A stretch of DNA of 64,000 nt, taken from assembly GCA_016125095.1 (NCBI GenBank), contig WGMK01000007.1, positions 124,001 through 188,000 on the forward strand, written 5' to 3'. Source of the DNA: Candidatus Hydrogenedens sp. GTDB taxonomy: Bacteria > Hydrogenedentota > Hydrogenedentia > Hydrogenedentales > JAEUWI01. The notes beneath the pieces were generated by a model. The model was not told the DNA's origin and did no database searches. It worked only from the letters and a program-made list of their open reading frames with translations. Below are positions 34,610 to 41,936 of the stretch, in pieces; within the stretch, counting starts at the first letter, position 1, and each line of letters begins with the position of its first letter. The position numbers were made by a program, and so were the translations under genes.

Positions 34610-35475
34610 ACCGGCTGGAAGAATTCGAGGCGAACCGGCAGCGCTTGTTCGGCATCGCCTATCGCATGCTGGGCAGCGCCGCCGACGCCGAGGACCTGGT
34701 GCAGGAAACCTGGCTACGCTGGGCGCAGGACTCCGCCGTGCCGCAATCCGCGCGCGCTTATTTGACCACGATACTCACGCGGCTCTGTATCGACCACCTC
34801 CGGAGCGCGCGGGTGCAGCGCGAATCGTATGTCGGCACCTGGCTGCCGGAGCCTGTCGCCCTGCGCCCGGACCCCGCGGAGAGCGCCGAACTCGCGGACA
34901 GCCTGTCCATGGCGTTTCTCTTGACGCTAGAGCGTCTGAGCGCCACGCAGCGCGCAGCATTCCTGCTGCACGATGTGTTTGGCGCGGGCTACGAGGAGGT
35001 GGCGGGCATCCTCGGCAAATCCGAGGCGGCATGCAGGCAGATCGTGCGGCGCGCCCGGGCCGGCATTCGGACGGAGCGGCAGGAGGAGAACGTGCCCGAA
35101 GCCGAGCAACGCGTCCTGCTCGAGGGCTTTCTTGGGGCGATCATGCGGGGCGACTACGAGGCGCTCGTTTCCATGCTCAAGGAAGACGCGGTGCTCTATG
35201 CCGACCACGGAGGCAAGGCCGCGTCAGTGCATCGGAACATCTACGGGGCTGACAAAATCGCGCGCCTTATGCTGGGGCTGGCCCGGCGCTTTCCCCCAAA
35301 GGAGCCGGAATTGCAGTTGCTCACGATTAACGGGGCAACCGGGGTATTGATACGCGAAGCGGGGATTCCGACGACGGTACTACACATCGACTATCACTGC
35401 GGCAGGATTGGCGCTTTGTATCAAGTACGCAACCCAGAGAAGCTTAGCAGTTTCACCCGAAGTGAGACCGGATGA
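34606..35475 (+). CDS. ECF41-family sigma factor with SnoaL-like C-terminal domain (SigJ-like)
   Basis: A 289-residue sigma factor starting at GTG that overlaps the preceding stop. Sigma-2 (EFEANRQRLFGIAYRMLGS, DAEDLVQETWLRW) and sigma-4 (LSATQRAAFLLHDVFGAGYEEVAGIL) are followed by a SnoaL/NTF2-like C-terminal domain. The ECF41 signatures are all present: WLPEP in the inter-domain linker (79-83), DHGGK (200-204) for the DGGGK motif, and NPEKL (276-280) for NPDKL. In this group the C-terminal domain replaces an anti-sigma factor and controls activity, so no separate anti-sigma gene is needed. It probably directs transcription from 33963-33989. Confidence 0.95.
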   Translation: MNRLEEFEANRQRLFGIAYRMLGSAADAEDLVQETWLRWAQDSAVPQSARAYLTTILTRLCIDHLRSARVQRESYVGTWLPEPVALRPDPAESAELADSLSMAFLLTLERLSATQRAAFLLHDVFGAGYEEVAGILGKSEAACRQIVRRARAGIRTERQEENVPEAEQRVLLEGFLGAIMRGDYEALVSMLKEDAVLYADHGGKAASVHRNIYGADKIARLMLGLARRFPPKEPELQLLTINGATGVLIREAGIPTTVLHIDYHCGRIGALYQVRNPEKLSSFTRSETG

Positions 35476-35813
35476 CACACGCCTACTATTTTTCGTCACC
35501 ATTCCAGAACGGTCCGTAGAAAAATTTTGCACAGATAGCGCCAAAATGGAACCAAATAATTGATTTTAACGGTTCACTACCAAGATTTCGGATATTTTCG
35601 TCTTTGCAATTCGGAAGATTTCTGGTAGCGTATGGATCCGGTTGAGGCAGAAGCAGGAGGAACTTCCCGGGTGCGCTGGTGGCAGCGTTGAATGCGGCGC
35701 TATAGAAACATCGGTGTGCGTGGCTTGTACTTCTCGCACTTAGATTGTCGAATGTTTGCGTTGAGTCGAGTAGTCGTATTGGTACTCAAAGGGAAATACG
35801 GAGGAAAAAAGGC
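35476..35813 (+). other. 338-base intergenic region; promoter and leader of the lectin-domain protein
   Basis: This spacer is clearly AT-richer than the genes around it. A possible promoter is TTGCAA (35604-35609), 16 bases, TAGCGT (35626-35631) with TGG before it (extended -10). The leader would be about 175 bases. Inside it AGGAGG (35655-35660) precedes a seven-codon frame GTG to TGA at 35671-35691 (Val-Arg-Trp-Trp-Gln-Arg), which could be a leader peptide or chance. The real ribosome site GGAGGA lies at about 35800. No known riboswitch fold was recognised by eye. Confidence 0.4.
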
Positions 35814-38306
35814 ATGAGCAGGAAAATTGGGGTAGGAATGGCTTTGGCTGCTGCGCTGGTATGCGCCGCTTCGCCGAGCTGGGCAGTGACGGTAACGCAT
35901 CCGATTAACTTCACCGCGTTGCTGCAGGCGAGCGAGAACGAGGGAACGACCAACCTGTTCCTCGATCCGGAAGATACCGCGTTCTTTGATCCGGATACGG
36001 TGGACCTGAACGTCAACGGTGTGCTCGACAAGTTCGAGTTCGCCATTCTTTCGCGTATGGCCAACCCGGCGGATTCGGCGTACGTGCCGGCCGTCAAGAC
36101 GGCGCTGGAAGCTAACGTGGCCCAGGCCACGACCGACTTCGGTCCGCTCGTGAACGGTCTGGCCAGCGGCGCTTTCACGATTGTCGGCGCTGCATACGCT
36201 ACGCTCGGCGCGGAAGGCGACTATGAGACGCTTGCCAACGTGGCCGCGTTCGCGTCGGATTTCGTGGCGAGCCAGCCGGTTGAAAGCAATTACACTCCGG
36301 CGCCCGCGTCGGGCGGCTGCGGCGACCCCGACAATGACGGCGTGCCGACCATCAACGAATTTTCCGCCGCGAGCGATGCGCTTGATACGGCCTGCGCCGA
36401 TTGCACGACCCGTCCGCTGGACGGCGGTATCACCGATGACGGCGGCGACCTCTACGGCGCCTGCAACGGCCGTTTCCCCTTCCTGCGCGAATACGCCTGG
36501 GATGAGGCGACCGGCCGCGTATACAAGTATGTGAGCAGCTTCACGCAGGAATGGACCTGGACCGAAGCTCAGGCTGCCGCCGTGGCCGAGACGGTCACCG
36601 GCATTGAAATCGATTCGTTCCTCGCGTCGGTCGATTCCGCCTCCGCGAACAACCTGTTCGTGGCGAAGGGCTGGAGCGGCTGGGCCGGCGGTACGGACCA
36701 GGCTACGGAAGGCGACTGGAAGTGGATCGGCACCGGTCAATCCTTCTGGAGCGGTGCTGTGGCGGGTACGGCCGTAGGCGGGGCCTACACCAACTGGAAC
36801 TCGGGCGAGCCGAACGACTCCGGCAGCAACGAAGACTTCTTCGAACTGAAGAGCGACGGCAAGTGGAACGACAAGAGCCCGACGTCGACCAGCAGCACCT
36901 ACATCGTTGAGTTTACCGATACCTACACGACCGACACGGACAACAACGGCATTCCGAATGCATGGGAAGACGCCAACCTGGACGGCGTTCCGGATGGTTT
37001 GGGCGTGGCCCCGCTGACCGTTACGCTCGACATCACCTCTGGCTCGATTATCGACATGGTTCCGGGCGTCAGCGTGGCGTCCGTCGATGCGAGCTTCACG
37101 CCTGCGGGTACCTCGCCGGTCTATACCTGGACGAGCAGCACCCCCGGCGTCGTGATCATCACCGGTACCGGTGCCTCGGTGAACCTCGTGGCCAACAGCG
37201 CCGGCGAGACCGTGGTCACCTGCAAGATCGATGCAACGACGGTCGACGGCGAGTCCAGCGGTCAAGCGACGCTGAGCATCAATGTAGTGGTTCCCGAGTG
37301 GGACGACTTCTGCGGCCTTGACGATACCTTCGACTTGCAGGCGAGTAACCTCGCGGCGGTTGGCGGCGATGCCCTGGGCGTTCCTTCCAACTTCGCCGAC
37401 TGGGATATCGAGTTCCTTGTGGGCGACGGCGTCCCGGATGCCTGGCAGCTGCGTCTGCTGGCCTTCGCGCTGTGCCAGGAAGGCATCGGCGCGTTGAGCA
37501 AGACCGACGGCACCGATGTGACGGCGGCTCAGTTTAATGACAACGTCGCCAAGATCAACGGCCTCGTCTCCGACCTGAGCGCCGTTGCGGCCTTCCTCAC
37601 CCAGGTGAAGTCCATCCAGACCGACATGCTGACGCTCGCTGCCCTGATCGGGGGCGGCTGCGACGCCAACCTCAGTGGTCTGGGCGACGGTAATGCCATC
37701 GGTGCTCTGGCGACCGGCGGTACCGGCAACCCCGCCGGCCTCGACGATCTGATTGAAACGCTCACCATCGCTACGGCGCTGGGTGCGTTCGGCCAGGGCG
37801 TATCGGGTCTGGTGGGTCTCAGCACGGAAATGAAGCTGACGTTCCAGGATGCCCTGAGCGCTGATTCGCTGGGTGATGTGAACCTGGTACTCGGCCTCTC
37901 GCCGCTGCTGCAGTTCTATGCCAGCGGCGCTGCCGGCGCCTGCGGCGGCGGACAGGCTCTCGCAGCTTCTGTGTTGGGCACGCTGGGTACCACCTGGCCG
38001 TCCATCGACACGAACAACGTCGATTGGGATGTCTACCTGCTGGGTAGCACCAAGGCGATCGGCGAGCCCTTCTCGGGCGCGGGCGACTACAACGGCGATG
38101 GCTACTCCAACGCCGAGGTCGCGGGTTACGTGATGGCCGCCGGCGGCACCGTCGATGACTTCATCGCGGGCGCCACCGGCGAGTTCGATCCGTTCTGGCT
38201 TGGCAACCCGAACCTGCCCGTCGCGGGCATGATTGGTCTGGGCAGCCTGGTTAGCAGCGTGGCGCTCTCGGGCGCGATGCTCCTGCGCAACCGCAAGCGC
38301 CGGTAA
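35814..38306 (+). CDS. Secreted C-type-lectin-domain surface protein with LPVAG-type C-terminal sorting tail
   Basis: An 830-residue exported protein. The Sec signal ends about residue 24 (CAASPSWA). A C-type-lectin-like domain lies at about 238-368 (WTWTEAQAAA, WKWIGTGQSFW, NWNSGEPNDSGSNEDF, GKWND). It is followed by DNNGIPNAWEDANLDGVPDG and GDYNGDGYSNAEV, calcium-binding type-3/dockerin-like loops, and an Ig-like stretch around 400-480. The C-terminus is tripartite: LPVAG (801-805), a hydrophobic segment, and RNRKRR. This resembles PEP-CTERM/sortase-like sorting signals without the PEP motif. AGGAGGA-type ribosome site 8 bases before the ATG; a strong terminator follows. Probably an abundant cell-surface or extracellular protein; function unknown. 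Confidence 0.85.
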   Translation: MSRKIGVGMALAAALVCAASPSWAVTVTHPINFTALLQASENEGTTNLFLDPEDTAFFDPDTVDLNVNGVLDKFEFAILSRMANPADSAYVPAVKTALEANVAQATTDFGPLVNGLASGAFTIVGAAYATLGAEGDYETLANVAAFASDFVASQPVESNYTPAPASGGCGDPDNDGVPTINEFSAASDALDTACADCTTRPLDGGITDDGGDLYGACNGRFPFLREYAWDEATGRVYKYVSSFTQEWTWTEAQAAAVAETVTGIEIDSFLASVDSASANNLFVAKGWSGWAGGTDQATEGDWKWIGTGQSFWSGAVAGTAVGGAYTNWNSGEPNDSGSNEDFFELKSDGKWNDKSPTSTSSTYIVEFTDTYTTDTDNNGIPNAWEDANLDGVPDGLGVAPLTVTLDITSGSIIDMVPGVSVASVDASFTPAGTSPVYTWTSSTPGVVIITGTGASVNLVANSAGETVVTCKIDATTVDGESSGQATLSINVVVPEWDDFCGLDDTFDLQASNLAAVGGDALGVPSNFADWDIEFLVGDGVPDAWQLRLLAFALCQEGIGALSKTDGTDVTAAQFNDNVAKINGLVSDLSAVAAFLTQVKSIQTDMLTLAALIGGGCDANLSGLGDGNAIGALATGGTGNPAGLDDLIETLTIATALGAFGQGVSGLVGLSTEMKLTFQDALSADSLGDVNLVLGLSPLLQFYASGAAGACGGGQALAASVLGTLGTTWPSIDTNNVDWDVYLLGSTKAIGEPFSGAGDYNGDGYSNAEVAGYVMAAGGTVDDFIAGATGEFDPFWLGNPNLPVAGMIGLGSLVSSVALSGAMLLRNRKRR

Positions 38307-38323
38307 TCGCTTAGTTGAATCAG

Positions 38324-38361
38324 ACCGGGCCGCAGGCTTGCCTGCGGCCCGGTTTCTTTTT
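38324..38361 (+). terminator. Rho-independent terminator after the lectin-domain gene
   Basis: A perfect 13-bp stem, ACCGGGCCGCAGG with its complement, closes a CTTG loop and runs directly into TTCTTTTT. It begins 17 bases after the stop codon. Confidence 0.92.
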
Positions 38362-38386
38362 GGGTGGCGCCCGAAGCATGCCCTTT

Positions 38387-38416
38387 TTGCAAGAATTGAA
38401 TGTGCTAGTGTATAAG
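38387..38416 (+). promoter_or_regulatory. Promoter of the receiver/GGDEF-like gene
   Basis: TTGCAA (38387-38392), 18-base spacer, TATAAG (38411-38416). Transcription would start near 38423, giving a leader of about 60 bases with AGGTGA before the ATG at 38482. It is isolated from the upstream gene by the terminator at 38324-38361. Confidence 0.6.
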
Positions 38417-38481
38417 TAAGAGCCAGATGTGATGATATTTTGGGGGCGTCGTTCCCGTTTCATACAGGTGAATGATAAATA

Positions 38482-39414
38482 ATGGCAAAAATTCTTATAG
38501 TCGATGACGATGTAGATTTGGCGGAACTGGTGCGGACCAAGCTATCTGCCGAGGGGCACCAGATGGCGGTGGTCAACACCGGTGAAGGCGCCTTCGAGCA
38601 GGCCAAGCAATTCAAGCCGGATATCTGCATTCTCGATATCATGTTGCCGGGCGTTACCGGCTATCAGATTTGCCGGAAGATCCGTAAGGACCCGGAGCTG
38701 TACCGCTGTGCGATTCTGATCTTGACGGCGCTGGGCGAAGAGCCCGAGATTCTGCATGGCCTGGAACAGGGGGCGGACGACTATCTGGTGAAGCCATTCC
38801 GGCTCGAGCGCCTGATGGACAAGATCGCGTCGCTCTCGGCGCTGCTGGTGCAGATCGACACGCGCAACCGCTTGACGAATCTCCCGGGCACGGACGCCAT
38901 CAAGCGCGAGATAAACCATCAGCTTGCCCGGGGCAATCCCATCGCGACCATCTACATCGACATGATCGGCTTCAAGGGCTTCGTGGCAAACCGCGGTCCG
39001 GAGGGGCAGAACAAGGGGCTTCAGTTCATGTCGAAGCTCCTCGTGAACCTGACCCGCGACATGGGCATCTACGAGTGCTTCGTGGCCCATATGGGCGGCG
39101 AGCACTTCGTGGTGCTGCTGAAGCTGAACGATTACGAACGCTTCTCGAACGGGCTCATCGATGCCTTCGATCACCGCTCGCGCGAGTTGTACACGCCGCA
39201 GGAACTGGAGCAGGGCTACATCATCGTCGCCGATAAGCAAGGCCAGGAACAGCGCTGCAAGCTCATGAAGCTGTCGGTGGGCGTCGCCCACACGCAGTTC
39301 CGCCAGTTCAAGAGCGCCAAGAAGATGTTCGAGGTGCTGGCGCAGGTGCGGCAGATGGCCCAGCCGAACAAGGGCTCCGTCTGTTTCATCGACCGGCGCC
39401 GCTCGGATCGTTAG
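38482..39414 (+). CDS. Response-regulator receiver protein with degenerate GGDEF domain
   Basis: A 310-residue protein. The CheY-like receiver domain (1-120) has DDD at 8-10, phospho-acceptor Asp52, Thr82 and Lys104, all consistent with phosphorylation. The C-terminal half follows the GGDEF fold (RNRLTNLPGTDAI, ATIYIDMIGFKGF) but the active loop reads GGEHF (205-209) in place of GG(D/E)EF, and the metal-binding DxDxFK is IDMIGF. It is therefore probably not a cyclase but may bind GTP or c-di-GMP or mediate interactions. No kinase gene is adjacent. Confidence 0.9.
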   Translation: MAKILIVDDDVDLAELVRTKLSAEGHQMAVVNTGEGAFEQAKQFKPDICILDIMLPGVTGYQICRKIRKDPELYRCAILILTALGEEPEILHGLEQGADDYLVKPFRLERLMDKIASLSALLVQIDTRNRLTNLPGTDAIKREINHQLARGNPIATIYIDMIGFKGFVANRGPEGQNKGLQFMSKLLVNLTRDMGIYECFVAHMGGEHFVVLLKLNDYERFSNGLIDAFDHRSRELYTPQELEQGYIIVADKQGQEQRCKLMKLSVGVAHTQFRQFKSAKKMFEVLAQVRQMAQPNKGSVCFIDRRRSDR

Positions 39415-39435
39415 CGCCGAAGCGCGCCGGTTTTC

Positions 39436-39939
39436 ATGGAGCAGGGTCCCGCAGCACTTACCGTTCCGCGCATCGCCGGGCTGCTCGGCCTGCTGATTAT
39501 CGGGGGCATTGTGGGCGTCATCGCCGTGGCCGGGAGGCCCGATATCCCGCTAGATGAACTGGTCCGCCGATGTGCCCAAAGTACCCCTACCTGGGACAGC
39601 TACCAGGAAGATATCAAAGGGCAGATAGGCGCAGCCCCGGTGGCCGAGTGGCACGGGGAACCCGTGTGGGCGCGGCACGAGGGCGCCGTAATCGAAGTAG
39701 CCTTCTCCGTGTCGCCGCCCTGGAACGACTATCCCTGCTCGCTACCAATGCTGCTGCGCGATCCCTTCGGCGAAGTCCACTTGGCTCGTCAGGCGGAAAA
39801 CCTTGACGGCGTCTTCGTTTATCGCTTTGAGCTTCGCAGCAATCCCGATGCCGGATTGCCCTGGGTGGAGATTCACTACCCGCACCAGGAAAGGCGGCTG
39901 TCGCTACGCTCCGACGGCACCTGGGGCGAAGCGGGGTAG
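39436..39939 (+). CDS. Hypothetical single-pass membrane protein
   Basis: A 167-residue protein with one N-terminal membrane segment (IAGLLGLLIIGGIVGVIAVAG) and an outside domain of about 130 residues, beta-rich (AVIEVAFSVSPPWNDYPCSLPMLLRDPFGEV, RLSLRSDGTWGEAG). No family recognised. It starts 21 bases after the receiver gene, so it probably shares its transcript; it may be a membrane partner of that protein (inference). Confidence 0.7.
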   Translation: MEQGPAALTVPRIAGLLGLLIIGGIVGVIAVAGRPDIPLDELVRRCAQSTPTWDSYQEDIKGQIGAAPVAEWHGEPVWARHEGAVIEVAFSVSPPWNDYPCSLPMLLRDPFGEVHLARQAENLDGVFVYRFELRSNPDAGLPWVEIHYPHQERRLSLRSDGTWGEAG

Positions 39940-39943
39940 ACGG

Positions 39944-40327
39944 TCAGGGCTGTTGAGTGTGCAGCGCCAGCCACGACGTCAAATCTCCCTCGGAAATGTC
40001 TCCTGCGGCAAGCCCCAGCATCGCCGATGTCGCTTCCTCCTGCTCCGCGCAAAGGGCGATACCATTGAGGCGGAGAAAAGCGAACATAGCGGCAAACGCG
40101 GCGCGCTTATTTCCGTCGATGAAAGGATGATTCCGGGAGATGCCGAAGGCGTACGAGGCTGCCAGCCTTATGAGGTCTTCGACTTCTTCGTATGCATTCA
40201 GATTAACCGGACGTTGCAGCGCGCTGGAGAGAAGACCAACGTCCCGGACGCCATGAGAACCTCCGAAATCCCGTATCACCTGTTCGTGCAGATAGAGAAC
40301 ATCAGATTCGCTCAGCCACCGTATCAT
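39944..40327 (-). CDS. doc: Doc-family (Fic fold) toxin
   Basis: A 127-residue death-on-curing toxin with the Fic/Doc core HPFIDGNKR (67-75); Doc uses HxFx(D/N)(A/G)NKR to phosphorylate EF-Tu and block translation. It begins MIRWLSESDVLYLHEQVI, the usual Doc opening. The ATG at 40327 overlaps the antitoxin stop (ATGA), giving translational coupling. The stop is 4 bases from the convergent hypothetical gene at 39939. Confidence 0.93.
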   Translation of the reverse strand: MIRWLSESDVLYLHEQVIRDFGGSHGVRDVGLLSSALQRPVNLNAYEEVEDLIRLAASYAFGISRNHPFIDGNKRAAFAAMFAFLRLNGIALCAEQEEATSAMLGLAAGDISEGDLTSWLALHTQQP

Positions 40328-40548
40328 TCGGCCAGCTTCTTCAGTGTCTCTCCGTATTTCGACTTGCACGCTTCATAAGCCGCCATCACCTCCGATGGGA
40401 CGGCACCGCTCCGCACGATTCTGAGCCCGCCGTTGTCGGCGGTGATTTCGATTTCGTCACCCTCGTGAAGCGTAACTCCCTCTAATCCGCTCAAATCGAA
40501 CTGGATAGCCAACGAGCCATTAATCGTCTTTACGAGGGATTTCTTCAT
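40324..40548 (-). CDS. AbrB/MazE-like antitoxin
   Basis: A 74-residue protein. The first 48 residues (MKKSLVKTINGSLAIQFD, then LHEGDEIEITADNGGLRI) fit the AbrB/MazE swapped-hairpin DNA-binding fold. The C-terminal tail (SEVMAAYEACKSKYGETLKKLAE) is a likely toxin-binding helix. GGAGCAG is 5 bases before the ATG. It is upstream of and overlapping doc, so this is a type II toxin-antitoxin pair, with autoregulation of the operon expected. The usual Doc partner is Phd; here an AbrB-type protein takes its place. Confidence 0.85.
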   Translation of the reverse strand: MKKSLVKTINGSLAIQFDLSGLEGVTLHEGDEIEITADNGGLRIVRSGAVPSEVMAAYEACKSKYGETLKKLAE

Positions 40549-40618
40549 TGTTCTGCTCCGATCCGAGGCTGCCGTGTCACTCAGTCTTACACACATCAGC
40601 CCAAGCCGCAAGGGCCTC

Positions 40619-41800
40619 CTAGCGGTTCTCCACCAGGCAGCCGATACCCATGCCCCCGCCTATGCACATGGCGGCCACGCCGTAGCGCACGTTGCGGCGC
40701 TTCATTTCGTGGATCAGCGTCGTGACAATGCGCGCGCCGCTGCAGCCGATCGGGTGGCCGATGGCGATGGCGCCGCCGTTCACGTTCACCAGCGACGGGT
40801 CGATTCCGAGGTCGCGAACGACAGCGATGGACTGCACGGCGAAGGCCTCGTTGAGTTCCCAGAGGCCGATATCGGCGATGGACAGGCCGGTGCGCGCGAG
40901 CAGCTTCTGCACGGCGCCAATCGGGCCGAGTCCCATGGTCTTGGGGCAGCAGCCGTGCGAGGCGACATCGCGCAGGTAGACGGCATTCTCGCCGGAGACG
41001 TTGTCGGGCAGGGCATCGGCGGCGGCCACCAGCATGCCGGCCGCGCCGTCGTTGATGCCCGAGGCATTCGCGGCCGTCACGGTGCCGTCCCCTTTGAACG
41101 CCGGGCGAAGGCCCGCGAGCTTTTCCAGCGTGCTATCCGGCTTGGGATATTCGTCGGTGTCGAGCACGACTTCGCGCTTGCGGTCCTGAATGGTTACGGG
41201 TGTGATCTCGTCCTTGAAGCGGCCTGCGGCGATGGCCTCGCCCGCCTTCTTCTGGCTGTCGAGGGCGAAGGCGTCCTGCTCTTCGCGCGTGATGCCGTAT
41301 TGCTCGGCGATATTCTCCGCCGTGATGCCCATGTGGTACTTGTTGAACACGTCGGTGAGACCGTCCGAAATCAGACTGTCCACCGCCACGGCGTCCCCGA
41401 GCCGCGCGCCCGAGCGCATCTTGGGCAGCAGATAGGGCGCCTGGCTCATGTTTTCCGTGCCGCCCGCGAGAATCAGGTTGGCGCGATTCAGCTGGATGGC
41501 CTGCCAGGCGAGATCGAGTGATTTCATGCCGGAACCGCAGACCTTGTTGACTGTGAAGGCAGGCACCTCCACCGGCAGCCCGGCGCCCAGCGCGATCTGG
41601 CGGGCGGGGTTCTGGCCCTGCCCGGCCTGCAGCACATTGCCGAAGATGACTTCATCGATCTGCGCGGGCGTCGCCCCCGATTGCTGCAGCGCCGCCGTGG
41701 CTACCGTCTTGCCCAGCTCGGCCACGCTCGTGTTGGCGAATTGCCCCTGAAAATTGCCGATGGGCGTGCGATTGGCCGCCAGCAGTAGAATGTCGCGCAT
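40619..41800 (-). CDS. Acetyl-CoA acetyltransferase (thiolase)
   Basis: A 393-residue thiolase that condenses two acetyl-CoA to acetoacetyl-CoA or does the reverse cleavage. Catalytic Cys88 (VNKVCGSGMKS), His349 (GHPIGCSGAR), Cys379 (CIGGGMG) and the NEAF motif are all in place. AAGGAG lies 9 bases before the ATG. Length and motifs fit the biosynthetic, tetrameric type. It stands alone, divergent to the flavin monooxygenase gene. Confidence 0.96.
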   Translation of the reverse strand: MRDILLLAANRTPIGNFQGQFANTSVAELGKTVATAALQQSGATPAQIDEVIFGNVLQAGQGQNPARQIALGAGLPVEVPAFTVNKVCGSGMKSLDLAWQAIQLNRANLILAGGTENMSQAPYLLPKMRSGARLGDAVAVDSLISDGLTDVFNKYHMGITAENIAEQYGITREEQDAFALDSQKKAGEAIAAGRFKDEITPVTIQDRKREVVLDTDEYPKPDSTLEKLAGLRPAFKGDGTVTAANASGINDGAAGMLVAAADALPDNVSGENAVYLRDVASHGCCPKTMGLGPIGAVQKLLARTGLSIADIGLWELNEAFAVQSIAVVRDLGIDPSLVNVNGGAIAIGHPIGCSGARIVTTLIHEMKRRNVRYGVAAMCIGGGMGIGCLVENR

Positions 41801-41936
41801 GAATAAACTCCTTGGTATCGGGCGTTTGGTCCCGGGCCGGGGAGTGTAACATCCCCGCGCGTGGAAAGTTAAGGCGGCATTTGCTACCTTAGACGCCCCT
41901 TCGGGGATTTCGAAGCGAAACAAGGAGACCTTCTGG

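Noticed and set aside
35678..35696. A sigma-54-like GG...GC element (TGGCAG then ATGC) ahead of the lectin-domain gene
   Set aside because: The GG to GC distance is 11 bases rather than 10 and the TTGC part is poor; no enhancer-binding regulator gene is nearby.
36500..36920. Reading the C-type-lectin-like region as a diversity-generating retroelement variable domain
   Set aside because: DGR variable proteins have C-type-lectin folds, but no reverse transcriptase, template repeat or adenine-rich variable tract is near.
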